Below, one piece after another: positions 8,890 to 16,944 of a stretch of DNA of 64,000 bases. Both the position numbers and the translations under genes were made by a program. The notes under the pieces are model-generated. The model worked only from the letters and a program-made list of their open reading frames with translations, searched no databases and was not told where the DNA came from. How positions within the stretch are numbered: position 1 is the stretch's first letter; every line of letters begins with the position of its first letter. This stretch comes from Synechococcus sp. RS9909. Its GTDB lineage: Bacteria; Cyanobacteriota; Cyanobacteriia; PCC-6307; Cyanobiaceae. The DNA is taken from contig NZ_CP047943.1 in NCBI RefSeq assembly GCF_014279595.1, forward strand, positions 620,001 to 684,000. The letters are read 5' to 3'.

Positions 8890-9452
8890 TGGATCGCTTG
8901 TCGCTGGGTGGCAAGGGCGGCTGCTTTGACCAGTTCGGCGCCGCTCAGGCCCAGGGTGCGGGCAATCGCCTTGCGATGGGTTTCCACCGTGGCAACCGAG
9001 CATCCGAGCTGACGCGCGATCTCCTTGGTGCTTCGCCCAGCGCCGATCAGGGTGTAGATCTCCTGTTGCCGTTGTGTCAGCTGCTGTTCGGCCGGTTGCA
9101 GGATCGCGTTCAAGCTCTGGCGCAGGCTGGCGAAGGCGCTGGCTTTGTTGATCACTGCTTTCACCGCTGGCTCGAGCTCGGCCGGGCAGGCGAACTGTTC
9201 GGCGGCACCGGAGAGCACGATCAACTGAATGCCGGTATGGCGCTCCACCAGGTGGCGGGCGAGGTCGCCGCCTTGGCCATCGGGGAGTTGCAGGTCGAGC
9301 AAGGCGAGATCGAGGCCATGGCCGTGGCTGATCATTTCGGCGGCGGCGATGGTCTGCGCCTTGAACACGGTGCTGATTTCACTGAAGGATTCGACCACCG
9401 AACCGAGCAGATCCAGAAGGATGCGCTCGTCTTCCACCACGAGGCAGTGCAA
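8886..9452 (-). CDS. Two-component response regulator, NarL/FixJ type with LuxR-type HTH
   Basis: The 188-residue regulator has a receiver domain (acidic pair Glu7/Asp8, phospho-acceptor Asp53 in LALLDLQLPDG, conserved Lys103 in VINKAS). A LuxR-type HTH follows at about 126-175 (LTQRQQEIYTLIGAG, STKEIARQLG, VATVETHRKAI). The start is a TTG at 9452; no ATG or GTG is placed to give a full receiver domain. It is the cognate partner of the kinase encoded downstream with an ATGA overlap. Pairing a DctB-like kinase with a LuxR-HTH output rather than an NtrC-type one is less common. The gene lies 38 bases after the LysR-like gene at 9491, probably in one transcript. Confidence 0.92.
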   Translation of the reverse strand: MHCLVVEDERILLDLLGSVVESFSEISTVFKAQTIAAAEMISHGHGLDLALLDLQLPDGQGGDLARHLVERHTGIQLIVLSGAAEQFACPAELEPAVKAVINKASAFASLRQSLNAILQPAEQQLTQRQQEIYTLIGAGRSTKEIARQLGCSVATVETHRKAIARTLGLSGAELVKAAALATQRQAIQ

Positions 9453-9490
9453 CGGCCTGCAGCCACTGTCTCCATCGTGCCATTGCCCAA

Positions 9491-10363
9491 TCAGGCAGCC
9501 AGTGCGAGCTCGGGGAAGCGGGGCTGCAGATGGGCCAGGCGTTCTTTGAGCGTGTGGATCAGGGAGGCCACCGCCGGTTCATCGCGGAGGTCGCGCTGCA
9601 GCAGCAGGGCTTCGCCTGAGCGGAATGGCAGCGTGATCGGCAGAGGCACCAGCCCGTCTCCAGACACCGCCTGGCTCAGGCAGTGCCCGTAGGCGATGGT
9701 CACATCCTTGGCGCTGCGCCCCTCCCAGCGCTCCCTGCGATAGCGGTTCATGTGCACGGGTGTGTTCCAGAGGCCGAGCTTCTTCAGCTCCCGTTCGACG
9801 ATCGGATAGGCGCCCTCGGGCAGGGCCAGGCTGGGGAACTGCTGCAGATCGTCCAGGCGGATGGGGTCTTGTTTCAGTAAGGGGTGATCCGCTTTCACCA
9901 GCAGGTGCAGTGGCATGCCACAGAGGGGAACGGCACAGAGGTCGGGGTCGTTCTCGTCGGGGAGGTCCGGCAGGCCGCAGATCCAGGCATCGCAGATCCT
10001 GCGACGCAACAGAGACAGGTTCGGCTCCATGCCGACCAGATTGGAGAGCCCGGCGATCCAGCCGCTGGGCTCGGGGTCGCAGAGCAGGGGCAGGCTCCAG
10101 TAGGTCGCCTCCAGGCGCAGGGGACGCAGGCCCGCCAGGCGGGCTTTCTGGTGCACCTCCCGTTCCAGGTTCAGCAGGGTCTGGTCGCCGCTCAGGCCCC
10201 ACTCCTGATCGTTTTTCTCCAAGCTGATGCCGAAGCTTTTGGCGCAGATCCGCTGCCGGCGGCTCACCGATGACTGGTCGAGCTTCAACCGGGTGGCCAC
10301 CTCTCGACCGGTGCGCAACCAGATCAAGCCGTCCAGGCAGGCCAGCGTGTCGAGGTCAACCAT
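9491..10363 (-). CDS. LysR-like transcriptional regulator, full length
   Basis: The 290-residue protein has an N-terminal winged-helix-like region (about 12-45, REVATRLKLDQSSVSRRQR) and a C-terminal periplasmic-binding-protein-like effector domain. Recognisable parts of the latter are LCGMPLHLLVKADHPLL, LQQFPSLALPEGAYPI and the late LPITLPFRSGEALLLQRDL. Length and domain order match LysR-type regulators, though the DNA-binding part is divergent. It is first in a minus-strand series with the response regulator, kinase and truncated paralog. The ATG at 10363 gives MVDLDTLACLDGL, matching the paralog's start. The effector is unknown. Confidence 0.75.
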   Translation of the reverse strand: MVDLDTLACLDGLIWLRTGREVATRLKLDQSSVSRRQRICAKSFGISLEKNDQEWGLSGDQTLLNLEREVHQKARLAGLRPLRLEATYWSLPLLCDPEPSGWIAGLSNLVGMEPNLSLLRRRICDAWICGLPDLPDENDPDLCAVPLCGMPLHLLVKADHPLLKQDPIRLDDLQQFPSLALPEGAYPIVERELKKLGLWNTPVHMNRYRRERWEGRSAKDVTIAYGHCLSQAVSGDGLVPLPITLPFRSGEALLLQRDLRDEPAVASLIHTLKERLAHLQPRFPELALAA

Positions 10364-10394
10364 GGCTGTGGTGCAAAAGCCATCGTTGGATGGA

Positions 10395-10466
<72 letters not shown>

Positions 10467-10476
10467 ATGTGGAAGG

Positions 10477-10558
10477 TGGGCCGGGTTGGATTTGAACCAA
10501 CGTAGGCAGAGCCAGCGGATTTACAGTCCGCCCCCATTAACCACTCGGGCACCGACCC
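10477..10558 (-). tRNA. trnY-GUA: tRNA-Tyr (anticodon GTA)
   Basis: On the minus strand this 82-base class II tRNA has acceptor GGGTCGG pairing with CCGGCCC (one G-T wobble) and discriminator A. The anticodon loop CTGTAAA carries GTA. A long variable arm (about GCTGGCTCTGCCTAC) and a T loop TTCAAAT follow. The long variable arm and GTA anticodon identify bacterial tRNA-Tyr. The terminal CCA is incomplete in the DNA. It is divergent from aroQ. Confidence 0.97.
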
Positions 10559-10638
10559 GAACCACACCGCAAGAACTTACCAGCCCGAGGGGCCCGCACC
10601 CCTCGATACGATCGAGCCCACATGCACCGCATCGGGCC

Positions 10639-11088
10639 ATGCGCCTTCTGCTGCTTAATGGCCCCAATCTCAACCTGCTCGGTCGGCGTGAGCCTGGGTT
10701 GTATGGCCAGCAGAGCCTGGCGGCGATCGAGCAGTCGCTCCAGGAGCGAGCAGCGGCGGCAGGGGTGGCACTCGACTGCTTCCAGAGCAATGTGGAAGGG
10801 GCCCTTGTGGAGCGGATCCACCAGGCCATGGGTCAGGCGGATGGAATCCTGATCAATGCGGGTGCTTACACCCACACCTCGATCGCTCTGCGCGATGCCC
10901 TGCTGGGGGTGGCCATCCCCTTCGTGGAGCTCCACCTGAGCAACACCCATGCCCGCGAACCGTTCCGTCATCACTCCTACCTGGCGGATCGCGCCGTTGG
11001 CGTGGTGAGTGGGTTCGGGGCCACCAGCTACACCCTCGCCTTCGATGGATTGCTGCTGCATCTGAGGGCTGCAGCGGCTGGGGGCTGA
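10639..11088 (+). CDS. aroQ: 3-dehydroquinate dehydratase, type II
   Basis: The 149-residue enzyme of the shikimate pathway converts 3-dehydroquinate to 3-dehydroshikimate. The type II family pattern is clear: [21 protein letters not shown] with the catalytic Tyr, ALRDALLG, and the catalytic His in [15 protein letters not shown] followed by SYLA. The ATG at 10639 gives the family-typical N-terminus; the frame is open further upstream but that part lies across the tRNA region and is not similar to AroQ. miaE follows 6 bases later. Confidence 0.95.
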   Translation: MRLLLLNGPNLNLLGRREPGLYGQQSLAAIEQSLQERAAAAGVALDCFQSNVEGALVERIHQAMGQADGILINAGAYTHTSIALRDALLGVAIPFVELHLSNTHAREPFRHHSYLADRAVGVVSGFGATSYTLAFDGLLLHLRAAAAGG

Positions 11089-11094
11089 GCGGCG

Positions 11095-11724
11095 ATGGTG
11101 GCGAGCATCCGTTGGTTGGCCGCGCCCACCAGTGAGGCCTGGGTGGAGCAGGCGATCGCGCGGCCGATCGAGGTCTTGATCGATCACGCCCATTGCGAAC
11201 GCAAGGCGGCGGGAGCGGCGGTGCAGCTGATGTTCCGCTATCTCTGCGAGCCCGGTCTGGGCGAGGCGCTCAGTCCGCTGGCTCGCGAGGAGCTGGAGCA
11301 TTTTGAGCAGGTGCTTGCGTTGCTGCAGGCGCGTGGACGCTATCTCGAGCCCTTGCCCTCACCGGGATACGGCGCCCAGCTGGCCAAGCAGGTGCGCCGG
11401 GGTGAGCCCGAGCGCATGCTTGATTCCTTCCTGGTTGCCGGCCTGATCGAGGCGCGCAGCCATGAGCGCATGGCGCTGCTGGCGCAGCACAGTCCGGATC
11501 CGGAGCTGCGCGATCTCTACGCCAGCCTGCTGCAGAGCGAGGCCCGCCATTTCGGTCTCTATTGGGTGCTGTGCGAGGAGCGCTGGCCACGCGAGCTGAT
11601 CGTTCCCCGCTTGCAGGCATTGGCATTCGCTGAGGTGGCGGCCCTCTCGGGTGATCTGGAGCGCCCCGAGGATGTGCGCATGCATTCCGTTGGGATCCGC
11701 AAGCAAAGTCCAAAAGAAGCCTGA
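11095..11724 (+). CDS. miaE: tRNA 2-methylthio-N6-isopentenyladenosine hydroxylase
   Basis: The 209-residue non-haem di-iron protein hydroxylates the ms2i6A37 modification of tRNAs. The four-helix ligand set is visible: Glu in DHAHCERKAAG, ExxH in REELEHFEQV, Glu and His in IEARSHERMALL, and ExxH in SEARHFGLYW. The ATG at 11095 begins a few bases after the aroQ stop, so the two are probably one operon. Length matches the family. Confidence 0.93.
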   Translation: MVASIRWLAAPTSEAWVEQAIARPIEVLIDHAHCERKAAGAAVQLMFRYLCEPGLGEALSPLAREELEHFEQVLALLQARGRYLEPLPSPGYGAQLAKQVRRGEPERMLDSFLVAGLIEARSHERMALLAQHSPDPELRDLYASLLQSEARHFGLYWVLCEERWPRELIVPRLQALAFAEVAALSGDLERPEDVRMHSVGIRKQSPKEA

Positions 11725-11784
11725 AGAGACGCGCCAGTCTTTGTGGGCGGTTTTAAGATTGACCCAGTTCTTGCGTGTTGCGTG

Positions 11785-12039
11785 ATGACCGATTCGGCGG
11801 TGACGGTGAAGGCCACCGTGGCGGCGGCCGTGGCTGATTCCCTGCAGGCCCTGCGCAATGGCACCACCGATGAACAGTGGAATGGCCTCAAGGCCAATCC
11901 CCTCGTGCGTGATCTGATCGGTCGTTGCGCCGATCTCGAGGCCGCCCTGCTCCTCGATGACGCCCCCGCGACCGGCTGTCGGCGGCCGCCGCAACGGCTG
12001 CAGGCGCCGGTGGAGGCCCGGCTGCTTCTCGCAGCCTGA
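11785..12039 (+). CDS. Small hypothetical protein
   Basis: An 84-residue frame begins at an ATG at 11785. The N-terminal 55 residues look like a genuine helical protein (AVADSLQALRNGTTDEQW, LVRDLIGRCADLEAALLLDD); the rest is Arg/Pro-rich and low complexity. No family is recognised. It fills the space between miaE and the convergent acireductone dioxygenase gene, ending 9 bases before the latter's stop. A longer frame from 11743 exists but adds residues with no clear signal. Function unknown; coding status is moderately supported by composition only. Confidence 0.45.
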   Translation: MTDSAVTVKATVAAAVADSLQALRNGTTDEQWNGLKANPLVRDLIGRCADLEAALLLDDAPATGCRRPPQRLQAPVEARLLLAA

Positions 12040-12047
12040 GGGGACGA

Positions 12048-12605
12048 TCAGTCGAGGCGCGGGTACTGACGTGCGATCGGGTCGCCCGTGAACCGGGCGA
12101 CCCAGCCTTCCGGGTTGTTGAAGAAGCGGATGGCACAGAACGAGGGGCGCGATCCCATGTCGAACCAGTGCTTGGTGCCAGCGGGAACGGTGATCCAGTC
12201 GCCGGCGCAGCACAGCACCTGAATCACCTCGTCGTTGATGTGGAGGCAGAACAACCCCTGGCCTTCCACGAAAAAGCGCACCTCATCTTCGGCATGGGTG
12301 TGTTCCTCGAGGAATTTCGCCCGGAGGGCGGTGCGATCAGGGTGGTCCGGGCTGATGCGGATCGCATCCACGGTGGCGTAGTCCCCGCCCGCCTGCACTG
12401 CGGTGATCTCGTCGCGGTAGGCGCGAAGAATGCTGTCCTGGTCGGCGCCCGGGGCTAAGGACTGCCGAGCCGGCCAGCGTTCGAAGCGAATGCCACGGCG
12501 CCGCAGTTCGGTCTGAATCAGGCTGACGTCTTCAGTCTCGAGGCTGGCCTTCGCGTGGCTGGACGTGGCCGGTGGCTCGATGGAATACAGGCGCAGGTGG
12601 CTCAT
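12048..12605 (-). CDS. mtnD: Acireductone dioxygenase
   Basis: The 185-residue cupin belongs to the methionine salvage pathway and oxidises the acireductone to the 2-oxo acid precursor of methionine plus formate. Metal ligands are all present: His102, His104 and Glu108 in EEHTHAEDEVRFFVEG, and His146 in PAGTKHWFDMG. Length and motif spacing match the ARD family. Whether it binds Fe or Ni (on-pathway or CO-producing reaction) cannot be told from sequence. No other methionine-salvage gene is adjacent. Confidence 0.95.
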   Translation of the reverse strand: MSHLRLYSIEPPATSSHAKASLETEDVSLIQTELRRRGIRFERWPARQSLAPGADQDSILRAYRDEITAVQAGGDYATVDAIRISPDHPDRTALRAKFLEEHTHAEDEVRFFVEGQGLFCLHINDEVIQVLCCAGDWITVPAGTKHWFDMGSRPSFCAIRFFNNPEGWVARFTGDPIARQYPRLD

Positions 12606-12706
12606 GGGGCGTTGAGGCTGCTCGATGGCGTCATCCTGGCCCCATCGCGATTCTTAACGCGTGGCCATCACCCTGAAAGGGCTGTTGTCCTGCGCACCCC
12701 ACGCCG

Positions 12707-13462
12707 ATGCTTCGCTCGTTTCGTCTGCGCTCCCTTCCCGCTTCGATCGCCCCGCTCGCTGGCCTTGGGCTGGTGCTCATGGCTCCGGTCTCCCGGGCTG
12801 CGGATGCCAATCCGGCGGCGGGGCTGACCCTTCAGGTGGCGCCCCTCGCCAAGGCGGTCGGTCAGCCGCCGCGAGCGGGCAGTGCTGCTCTCGCCAGGGA
12901 TCTTTCCGTGCTGCGTTGGATCCAGACCAGCCGTGATCCGCAGCAGGTGCGCCATGCCTGGACCTACCTCGATCGGGTGCCCACCGCCTTCGAGCCGGCG
13001 ATCGGGGCCGACCTCAGTAAGACCGCCCCGCGCATCAAGGCCGGTGTGCCCGCCTTCGTGAAGGTGGTGGAGACGGTGAAAGACCAGCTCAAGGAGTCAA
13101 TCGCCCGTCCGCGTCCGTTTCTGAGCCACGCCGACCTCCAACCCTGCCTGCCGCTGGAGCGCTCCAAGAGCTACCCCAGTGGCCATGCCACCTGGTACAC
13201 AGCCACCAGCCTGCTGCTGGCCGATCTGTTGCCGCAGCGGCGCGAGCGATTACTGGCGGTGGGTGAGCAGGGGGTGGCCGCCCGGGTCACCTGCGGCGTG
13301 CACTACCCAAGCGATGTGGAGGCCGGACAACGGCTGGCCGCGGCTGGAGTGGCTCAGATCCTTGCCAGCGTCCAATGGCAGCGGTTCAAGGCGTCGGTGC
13401 AGGAGGAGGTGAAGGCCCTGATGGTGCCGCCGCCCGCTGGGCTGCCCCTGCTGTTCGACTGA
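12707..13462 (+). CDS. Class A-type acid phosphatase, PAP2 superfamily, secreted
   Basis: The 251-residue protein starts with a signal-peptide-like segment (Arg-containing start, hydrophobic stretch to about residue 25, VSRAADA cleavage region). The three-part PAP2/acid phosphatase signature is intact: Lys129 to Arg134-Pro135 in KESIARPRP, SYPSGHATW at 155-163, and Arg193, His199 and Asp203 in ARVTCGVHYPSD. This matches periplasmic non-specific acid phosphatases of the PhoN/class A kind, which release phosphate from organic esters. It stands alone, with no Pho box identified by eye. Confidence 0.85.
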   Translation: MLRSFRLRSLPASIAPLAGLGLVLMAPVSRAADANPAAGLTLQVAPLAKAVGQPPRAGSAALARDLSVLRWIQTSRDPQQVRHAWTYLDRVPTAFEPAIGADLSKTAPRIKAGVPAFVKVVETVKDQLKESIARPRPFLSHADLQPCLPLERSKSYPSGHATWYTATSLLLADLLPQRRERLLAVGEQGVAARVTCGVHYPSDVEAGQRLAAAGVAQILASVQWQRFKASVQEEVKALMVPPPAGLPLLFD

Positions 13463-13489
13463 ACGGCGTGGTTTAGAACGTGCCCAGTC

Positions 13490-14272
13490 ATGGTCATCGT
13501 TCTGAACAGCGCTGCAGCTCCCCCTGCCGCAGGGCCCGTGTCCACGCCCGGTCTGGTGTTGATCGGGGTTGGTCCGGGGGATCCCGAGTGGCTCACCCTC
13601 GCGGCCCATCAGGCCCTGCAGCAGGCGGAGGTGGTGGCTTATCCGGTGGCGAGACGCGACGCCACCGGCATGGCGGCCACGATCGTAAAGCGGTTTCTGC
13701 TGCCGGAGCAGCAACGGTTACCCCTGGTGTTTCCGATGGTGCGGGCGATGGAATCGCTGCGACCGGCCTGGATCGCTGCGGCCGATGCGCTGGCGGCGGC
13801 GGTAAGGGCCGGTCGGCGTGTGGTGTTTCTCTGCGAGGGGGATGTGTCGCTCTTCGCCACGGGCAGTTATGTGCTGCTCGCGTTGCGGCAGCACCACCCC
13901 GACTGTCCGGTGCGCCTGATCCCCGGCGTGTCCTCCGTGGCGGCGGCGGCAGCCCAGGGGGCCTGGCCCCTGGCCCTGCAGCAGGAGGGGTTATTGATTC
14001 GTCCCTGCCCCGACGATGCTGCGGCGCTCCAGCGCGTGCTGCGCTGGGCGAAGGAGGAGAGCACGGTGCTGGCCCTGCTCAAGCTGGGCCAGCGTTGGCG
14101 CTGGGTGCAGCCGTTGCTGGCGGAGCAACAGCTGCTTCACAACGCCCTGTTCGCTGAGCGGATCGGCTGGCCCGATCAGACGGTGCTGCCGGCGGCGGCG
14201 GTGCCGGCTGGGGAGCGGCCCTATTTCTCGCAGCTGCTGATCCGCCAGGGTGAGGGTTGGGCCGATGGCTGA
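13490..14272 (+). CDS. cobI: Precorrin-2 C20-methyltransferase
   Basis: The 260-residue SAM-dependent methyltransferase adds the C20 methyl in corrin synthesis. Tetrapyrrole methylase signatures are GLVLIGVGPGDPEWLTLAA at the N-terminus, VVFLCEGDVSLFATGSYV in the middle, and LIPGVSSVAAAAA. The family is CobI/CbiL; without the rest of the pathway here I cannot separate the cobalt-early and cobalt-late types. Its stop overlaps the DUF4079 start by 8 bases, so the pair is probably co-transcribed. Confidence 0.92.
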   Translation: MVIVLNSAAAPPAAGPVSTPGLVLIGVGPGDPEWLTLAAHQALQQAEVVAYPVARRDATGMAATIVKRFLLPEQQRLPLVFPMVRAMESLRPAWIAAADALAAAVRAGRRVVFLCEGDVSLFATGSYVLLALRQHHPDCPVRLIPGVSSVAAAAAQGAWPLALQQEGLLIRPCPDDAAALQRVLRWAKEESTVLALLKLGQRWRWVQPLLAEQQLLHNALFAERIGWPDQTVLPAAAVPAGERPYFSQLLIRQGEGWADG

Positions 14273-14936
14273 CATCCGTGCTCTGTTCCTGGCCTTGCCG
14301 GCACTCACCCCACTGCAGTGGTTCGCGCTGGTGCACCCGGTGCTGATCATCCTTTTCGTGTATCCCGTGGTGGGAGCGACGATCCGCTTGGGGATCCTGG
14401 CGCGGGAACGCCGGCTGCAGATCAATCCGATCGCCCCCACCGTGCCGATCGAACATGCCGACCATGGCCGCTGGGTGACCGGGGCGCTCGTGCTGGCGGT
14501 TCTGCTGGCCTTCTGCCAGGAGGTGGCGGCCGCCTGGATCGAGCAACCCCTCGATCCGGCCGAGGTCCCCGCCCGCTTGCTGGCGCTGGTGGCGGCCACG
14601 CTGGGCGTGCTGGCGGCCTTGGCCGCCCTGCTGCGGGCGTCACGCACCTCCCGTCGGCTTGGCTGGGGCCTGGCCTGCTGGTTGGGCCTGTTGCTGCTGG
14701 GCTCCCAGCCGGAGGTGGAGCGCCTGGCGGATTCTCCGCTGCAGGCCCTCTTCTGGCAGTCCCATTTCTGGGGTGGGGTGCTGCTGACAGGCTGTTTCCT
14801 GCTTTCGACGGCGCTGCAGGCGGAGATTGTGGCCAGGCCGCGGATCCGTCGTGTGCATGTGGCTCTCAACCTGCTGGTGGCGCTGCTGTTCGCCACCCAG
14901 GCGATCAGCGGGACCCGAACACTCCTGTTGGCTTGA
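14265..14936 (+). CDS. DUF4079 family membrane protein
   Basis: The 223-residue protein has about five hydrophobic segments (near 15-35, 70-90, 100-120, 130-150 and 170-220) and conserved family motifs: an early WFALVHPVLIILFVYPVVG, then FWQSHFWGGVLLTG and a C-terminal QAISGTRTLL. The same motifs occur in the protein at 54748-55452, so the window holds two paralogs. DUF4079 proteins are typical of cyanobacteria and plants; no function is established that I know of. The ATG at 14265 overlaps cobI. Its 3' end overlaps the convergent glycosyltransferase gene by 32 bases. Confidence 0.85.
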   Translation: MADIRALFLALPALTPLQWFALVHPVLIILFVYPVVGATIRLGILARERRLQINPIAPTVPIEHADHGRWVTGALVLAVLLAFCQEVAAAWIEQPLDPAEVPARLLALVAATLGVLAALAALLRASRTSRRLGWGLACWLGLLLLGSQPEVERLADSPLQALFWQSHFWGGVLLTGCFLLSTALQAEIVARPRIRRVHVALNLLVALLFATQAISGTRTLLLA

Positions 14937-16944
14937 GGGTCTGCGGGATCAGGCTGCGCCCGAATGGGGTAGGCCCGCGCCACGGTGGTGGAATCCGTGC
15001 GATCAGGGCCAGAAGCGCCCGCCATTCTCCCTGGGCCTGCCGGTCGACCCAGCATCCCGGTCGCGTGAACAGCCAACGCAGCAGGGCGCGCCGTTGGTGG
15101 CTGCTCAGCTCGCCCCAGTCGAGTGCCAGCCGACCGCGCTCCTGGGCGCGCAGCGTCACGCTGAGTGGGGGCACATCGGGGCTCCAGCGCAGGCAGGTGC
15201 TGCTCACCAGCGGCGGTGACGGCTCCGCCACAGTCAGTTCGGCGCCCCGTTCGCTGATCGCCATGATCCGGCAGGGATGGCTGTGCCCGCCACCATCCTC
15301 GAGGCGGGCTTCCAGAGCAATGGCCTGCCAGGGCGCCGGGTCGGTGGCGGCGGGATCCCAGCAGGCCCGCAGGGCCACCAGCAGACTCAGCAGGTTCAGC
15401 AGCGCCCAGACCAGGCCCACTGGTTGACCCTGCAGGGCCAGGCCCGAGAGCGTCGTCGTCGGCAGAAGCAGCCCCGCCAGGTTGAAGCCATTGAGCAGGA
15501 TCAACAGCAGCAGGGGGGCTACCAGGGGCAGGCTCCAGCTGCCCCGGTCGCGGCGTTGATGTTTCGGGGTGACCCGGAAGCCACCCAGGCGACCCCAGAG
15601 CTGGCTGATCACCGTGATGGTGAGAGGCACGGTGAGCACCCATCCGGTCAGTTCACTGAGGAAGGCGGCGCGGGAGCCCCGGTTCAGCCAGCCCAGGCTG
15701 AGCAGCAGGGTGGCCCACAGCGGTAGCAGCAAGGCCACGGCCGCTTCGGCCGTCAGGCGGATCGGCACCACACCCAGCAGGCCATAGCTGAGCGGCATCA
15801 GCAGCAGCACAAGCCGCGGCAGGTTGTTGAACCAGTGCACGACCCCCTCCAGGTAGGCGAGCCGTTGCCCCGCCGACAGCCCCGTGCCCCCGAGCGGCCC
15901 CTCTGTCATGCGCAGGCTCTGCAGGGTGCCCGCCGCCCAGCGCTGCCGCTGCCGCACGAAGTCGGCCATGGATTCCGCGGCCAGGCCAGCGCTGAGCTTT
16001 TCCTGCAGATAGCGGAGGCGCCACCCCTGGCGACGGAGGGCGATCCCGGTGACGAAATCCTCCGAAATCGCCTGCTCCACGAAGCCACCCACGCTGTTGA
16101 GCGCCTCGCGGCGCACCAGAAAGGCTGTGCCGGCGCACACCACCGCCCCCCAGCCGTCGCGAACGGGCTCGATCCAGCGGTAAAAGCTCTCCTCGTCGGA
16201 GAGCAGCCAGTGCTCCATGCGCAGATTGCGCATCACCGGATCGGCGTTGATGAAGGTCTGGGGGGTCTGCACCAGCGCCACATCGGGCTCCTGCAGGAAG
16301 CCGATGCAGCGCTCCAGGAAATGGCGCTGGGGGATGAAATCGGCATCGAACACGGCCACCAGTTCGCCATGGCCATGGCGCAGACCGTGGTTGAGATTGC
16401 CCGCCTTGGCGCCATGGAGCTCCGGGCGGTGCAGATAGCGACAGCCAAGGGAGCTGGCCAGTTGCCGCACCTCCGGCCGGCCGCTGTCATCGAGAACCCA
16501 AACAGTGGTGCGGGGGTAGGTCTGGGCGCAGCAGCCCACCAGGCTGCGCTCAAGCACGGCAAGTGGCTCGCCCCGGGTGGGCACCAGGATGTCGACGCTG
16601 GGTCGCCAGTTGCTCTGCTGCCATTGCCGCCAGCGCATGTCGGCTTCTTGGCGACGGTCTGGGAAAGGCCGCCAGGCCAGCCAGAGGGGGATCAGGCCCG
16701 TGAGCAGCAGCCATCCCTCCGCCAGAAGCAGCACCAGGCTGAGGGCCGTGCTCAGCGTGCTGCTGAGGTTGAGGCTGTCGCTGACGCGCCAGACCAGATA
16801 GCGCAGGGTGAGCAGGTTGATCAGCAGGATCAGGCTGCGGCGTGCCCACAGGGGTGACTGTTGCTCAGGGCGTCGCTGCAGCCAGAGCGGCCAGATCAGC
16901 ACCAGCAGGGGCAGCCAGACGGCTGCACTCATCGATCCGCTCAT
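14905..16944 (-). CDS. Cellulose synthase-like glycosyltransferase (GT2) with C-terminal PilZ-like domain
   Basis: The 679-residue membrane enzyme has N-terminal TM segments (about 8-24, 37-53 and 65-90). The cytoplasmic GT2 domain has the D,DxD,D,QxxRW pattern: Asp152 in VLDDSG, Asp200/Asp202 in VFDADF, Asp296 in ISEDFV and RQRQRWAAG at 331-339. Several further TM segments follow, and then a soluble C-terminal region (about 540-640, CRIMAISERGAELTV) that resembles a degenerate PilZ domain. It should polymerise and export a beta-glucan or related polysaccharide. The ATG overlaps the upstream dihydrouridine synthase stop as ATGA. No bcsB-like partner is nearby, so the exact polymer is unknown. 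Confidence 0.85.
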   Translation of the reverse strand: MSGSMSAAVWLPLLVLIWPLWLQRRPEQQSPLWARRSLILLINLLTLRYLVWRVSDSLNLSSTLSTALSLVLLLAEGWLLLTGLIPLWLAWRPFPDRRQEADMRWRQWQQSNWRPSVDILVPTRGEPLAVLERSLVGCCAQTYPRTTVWVLDDSGRPEVRQLASSLGCRYLHRPELHGAKAGNLNHGLRHGHGELVAVFDADFIPQRHFLERCIGFLQEPDVALVQTPQTFINADPVMRNLRMEHWLLSDEESFYRWIEPVRDGWGAVVCAGTAFLVRREALNSVGGFVEQAISEDFVTGIALRRQGWRLRYLQEKLSAGLAAESMADFVRQRQRWAAGTLQSLRMTEGPLGGTGLSAGQRLAYLEGVVHWFNNLPRLVLLLMPLSYGLLGVVPIRLTAEAAVALLLPLWATLLLSLGWLNRGSRAAFLSELTGWVLTVPLTITVISQLWGRLGGFRVTPKHQRRDRGSWSLPLVAPLLLLILLNGFNLAGLLLPTTTLSGLALQGQPVGLVWALLNLLSLLVALRACWDPAATDPAPWQAIALEARLEDGGGHSHPCRIMAISERGAELTVAEPSPPLVSSTCLRWSPDVPPLSVTLRAQERGRLALDWGELSSHQRRALLRWLFTRPGCWVDRQAQGEWRALLALIARIPPPWRGPTPFGRSLIPQTLKPTGVFGSR

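Noticed and set aside
13991-15643. Long minus-strand open frame spanning cobI, DUF4079 and part of the GT2 gene
   Set aside because: It crosses three well-supported genes and its translation is Ala/Pro/Arg/Ser-rich without any domain.
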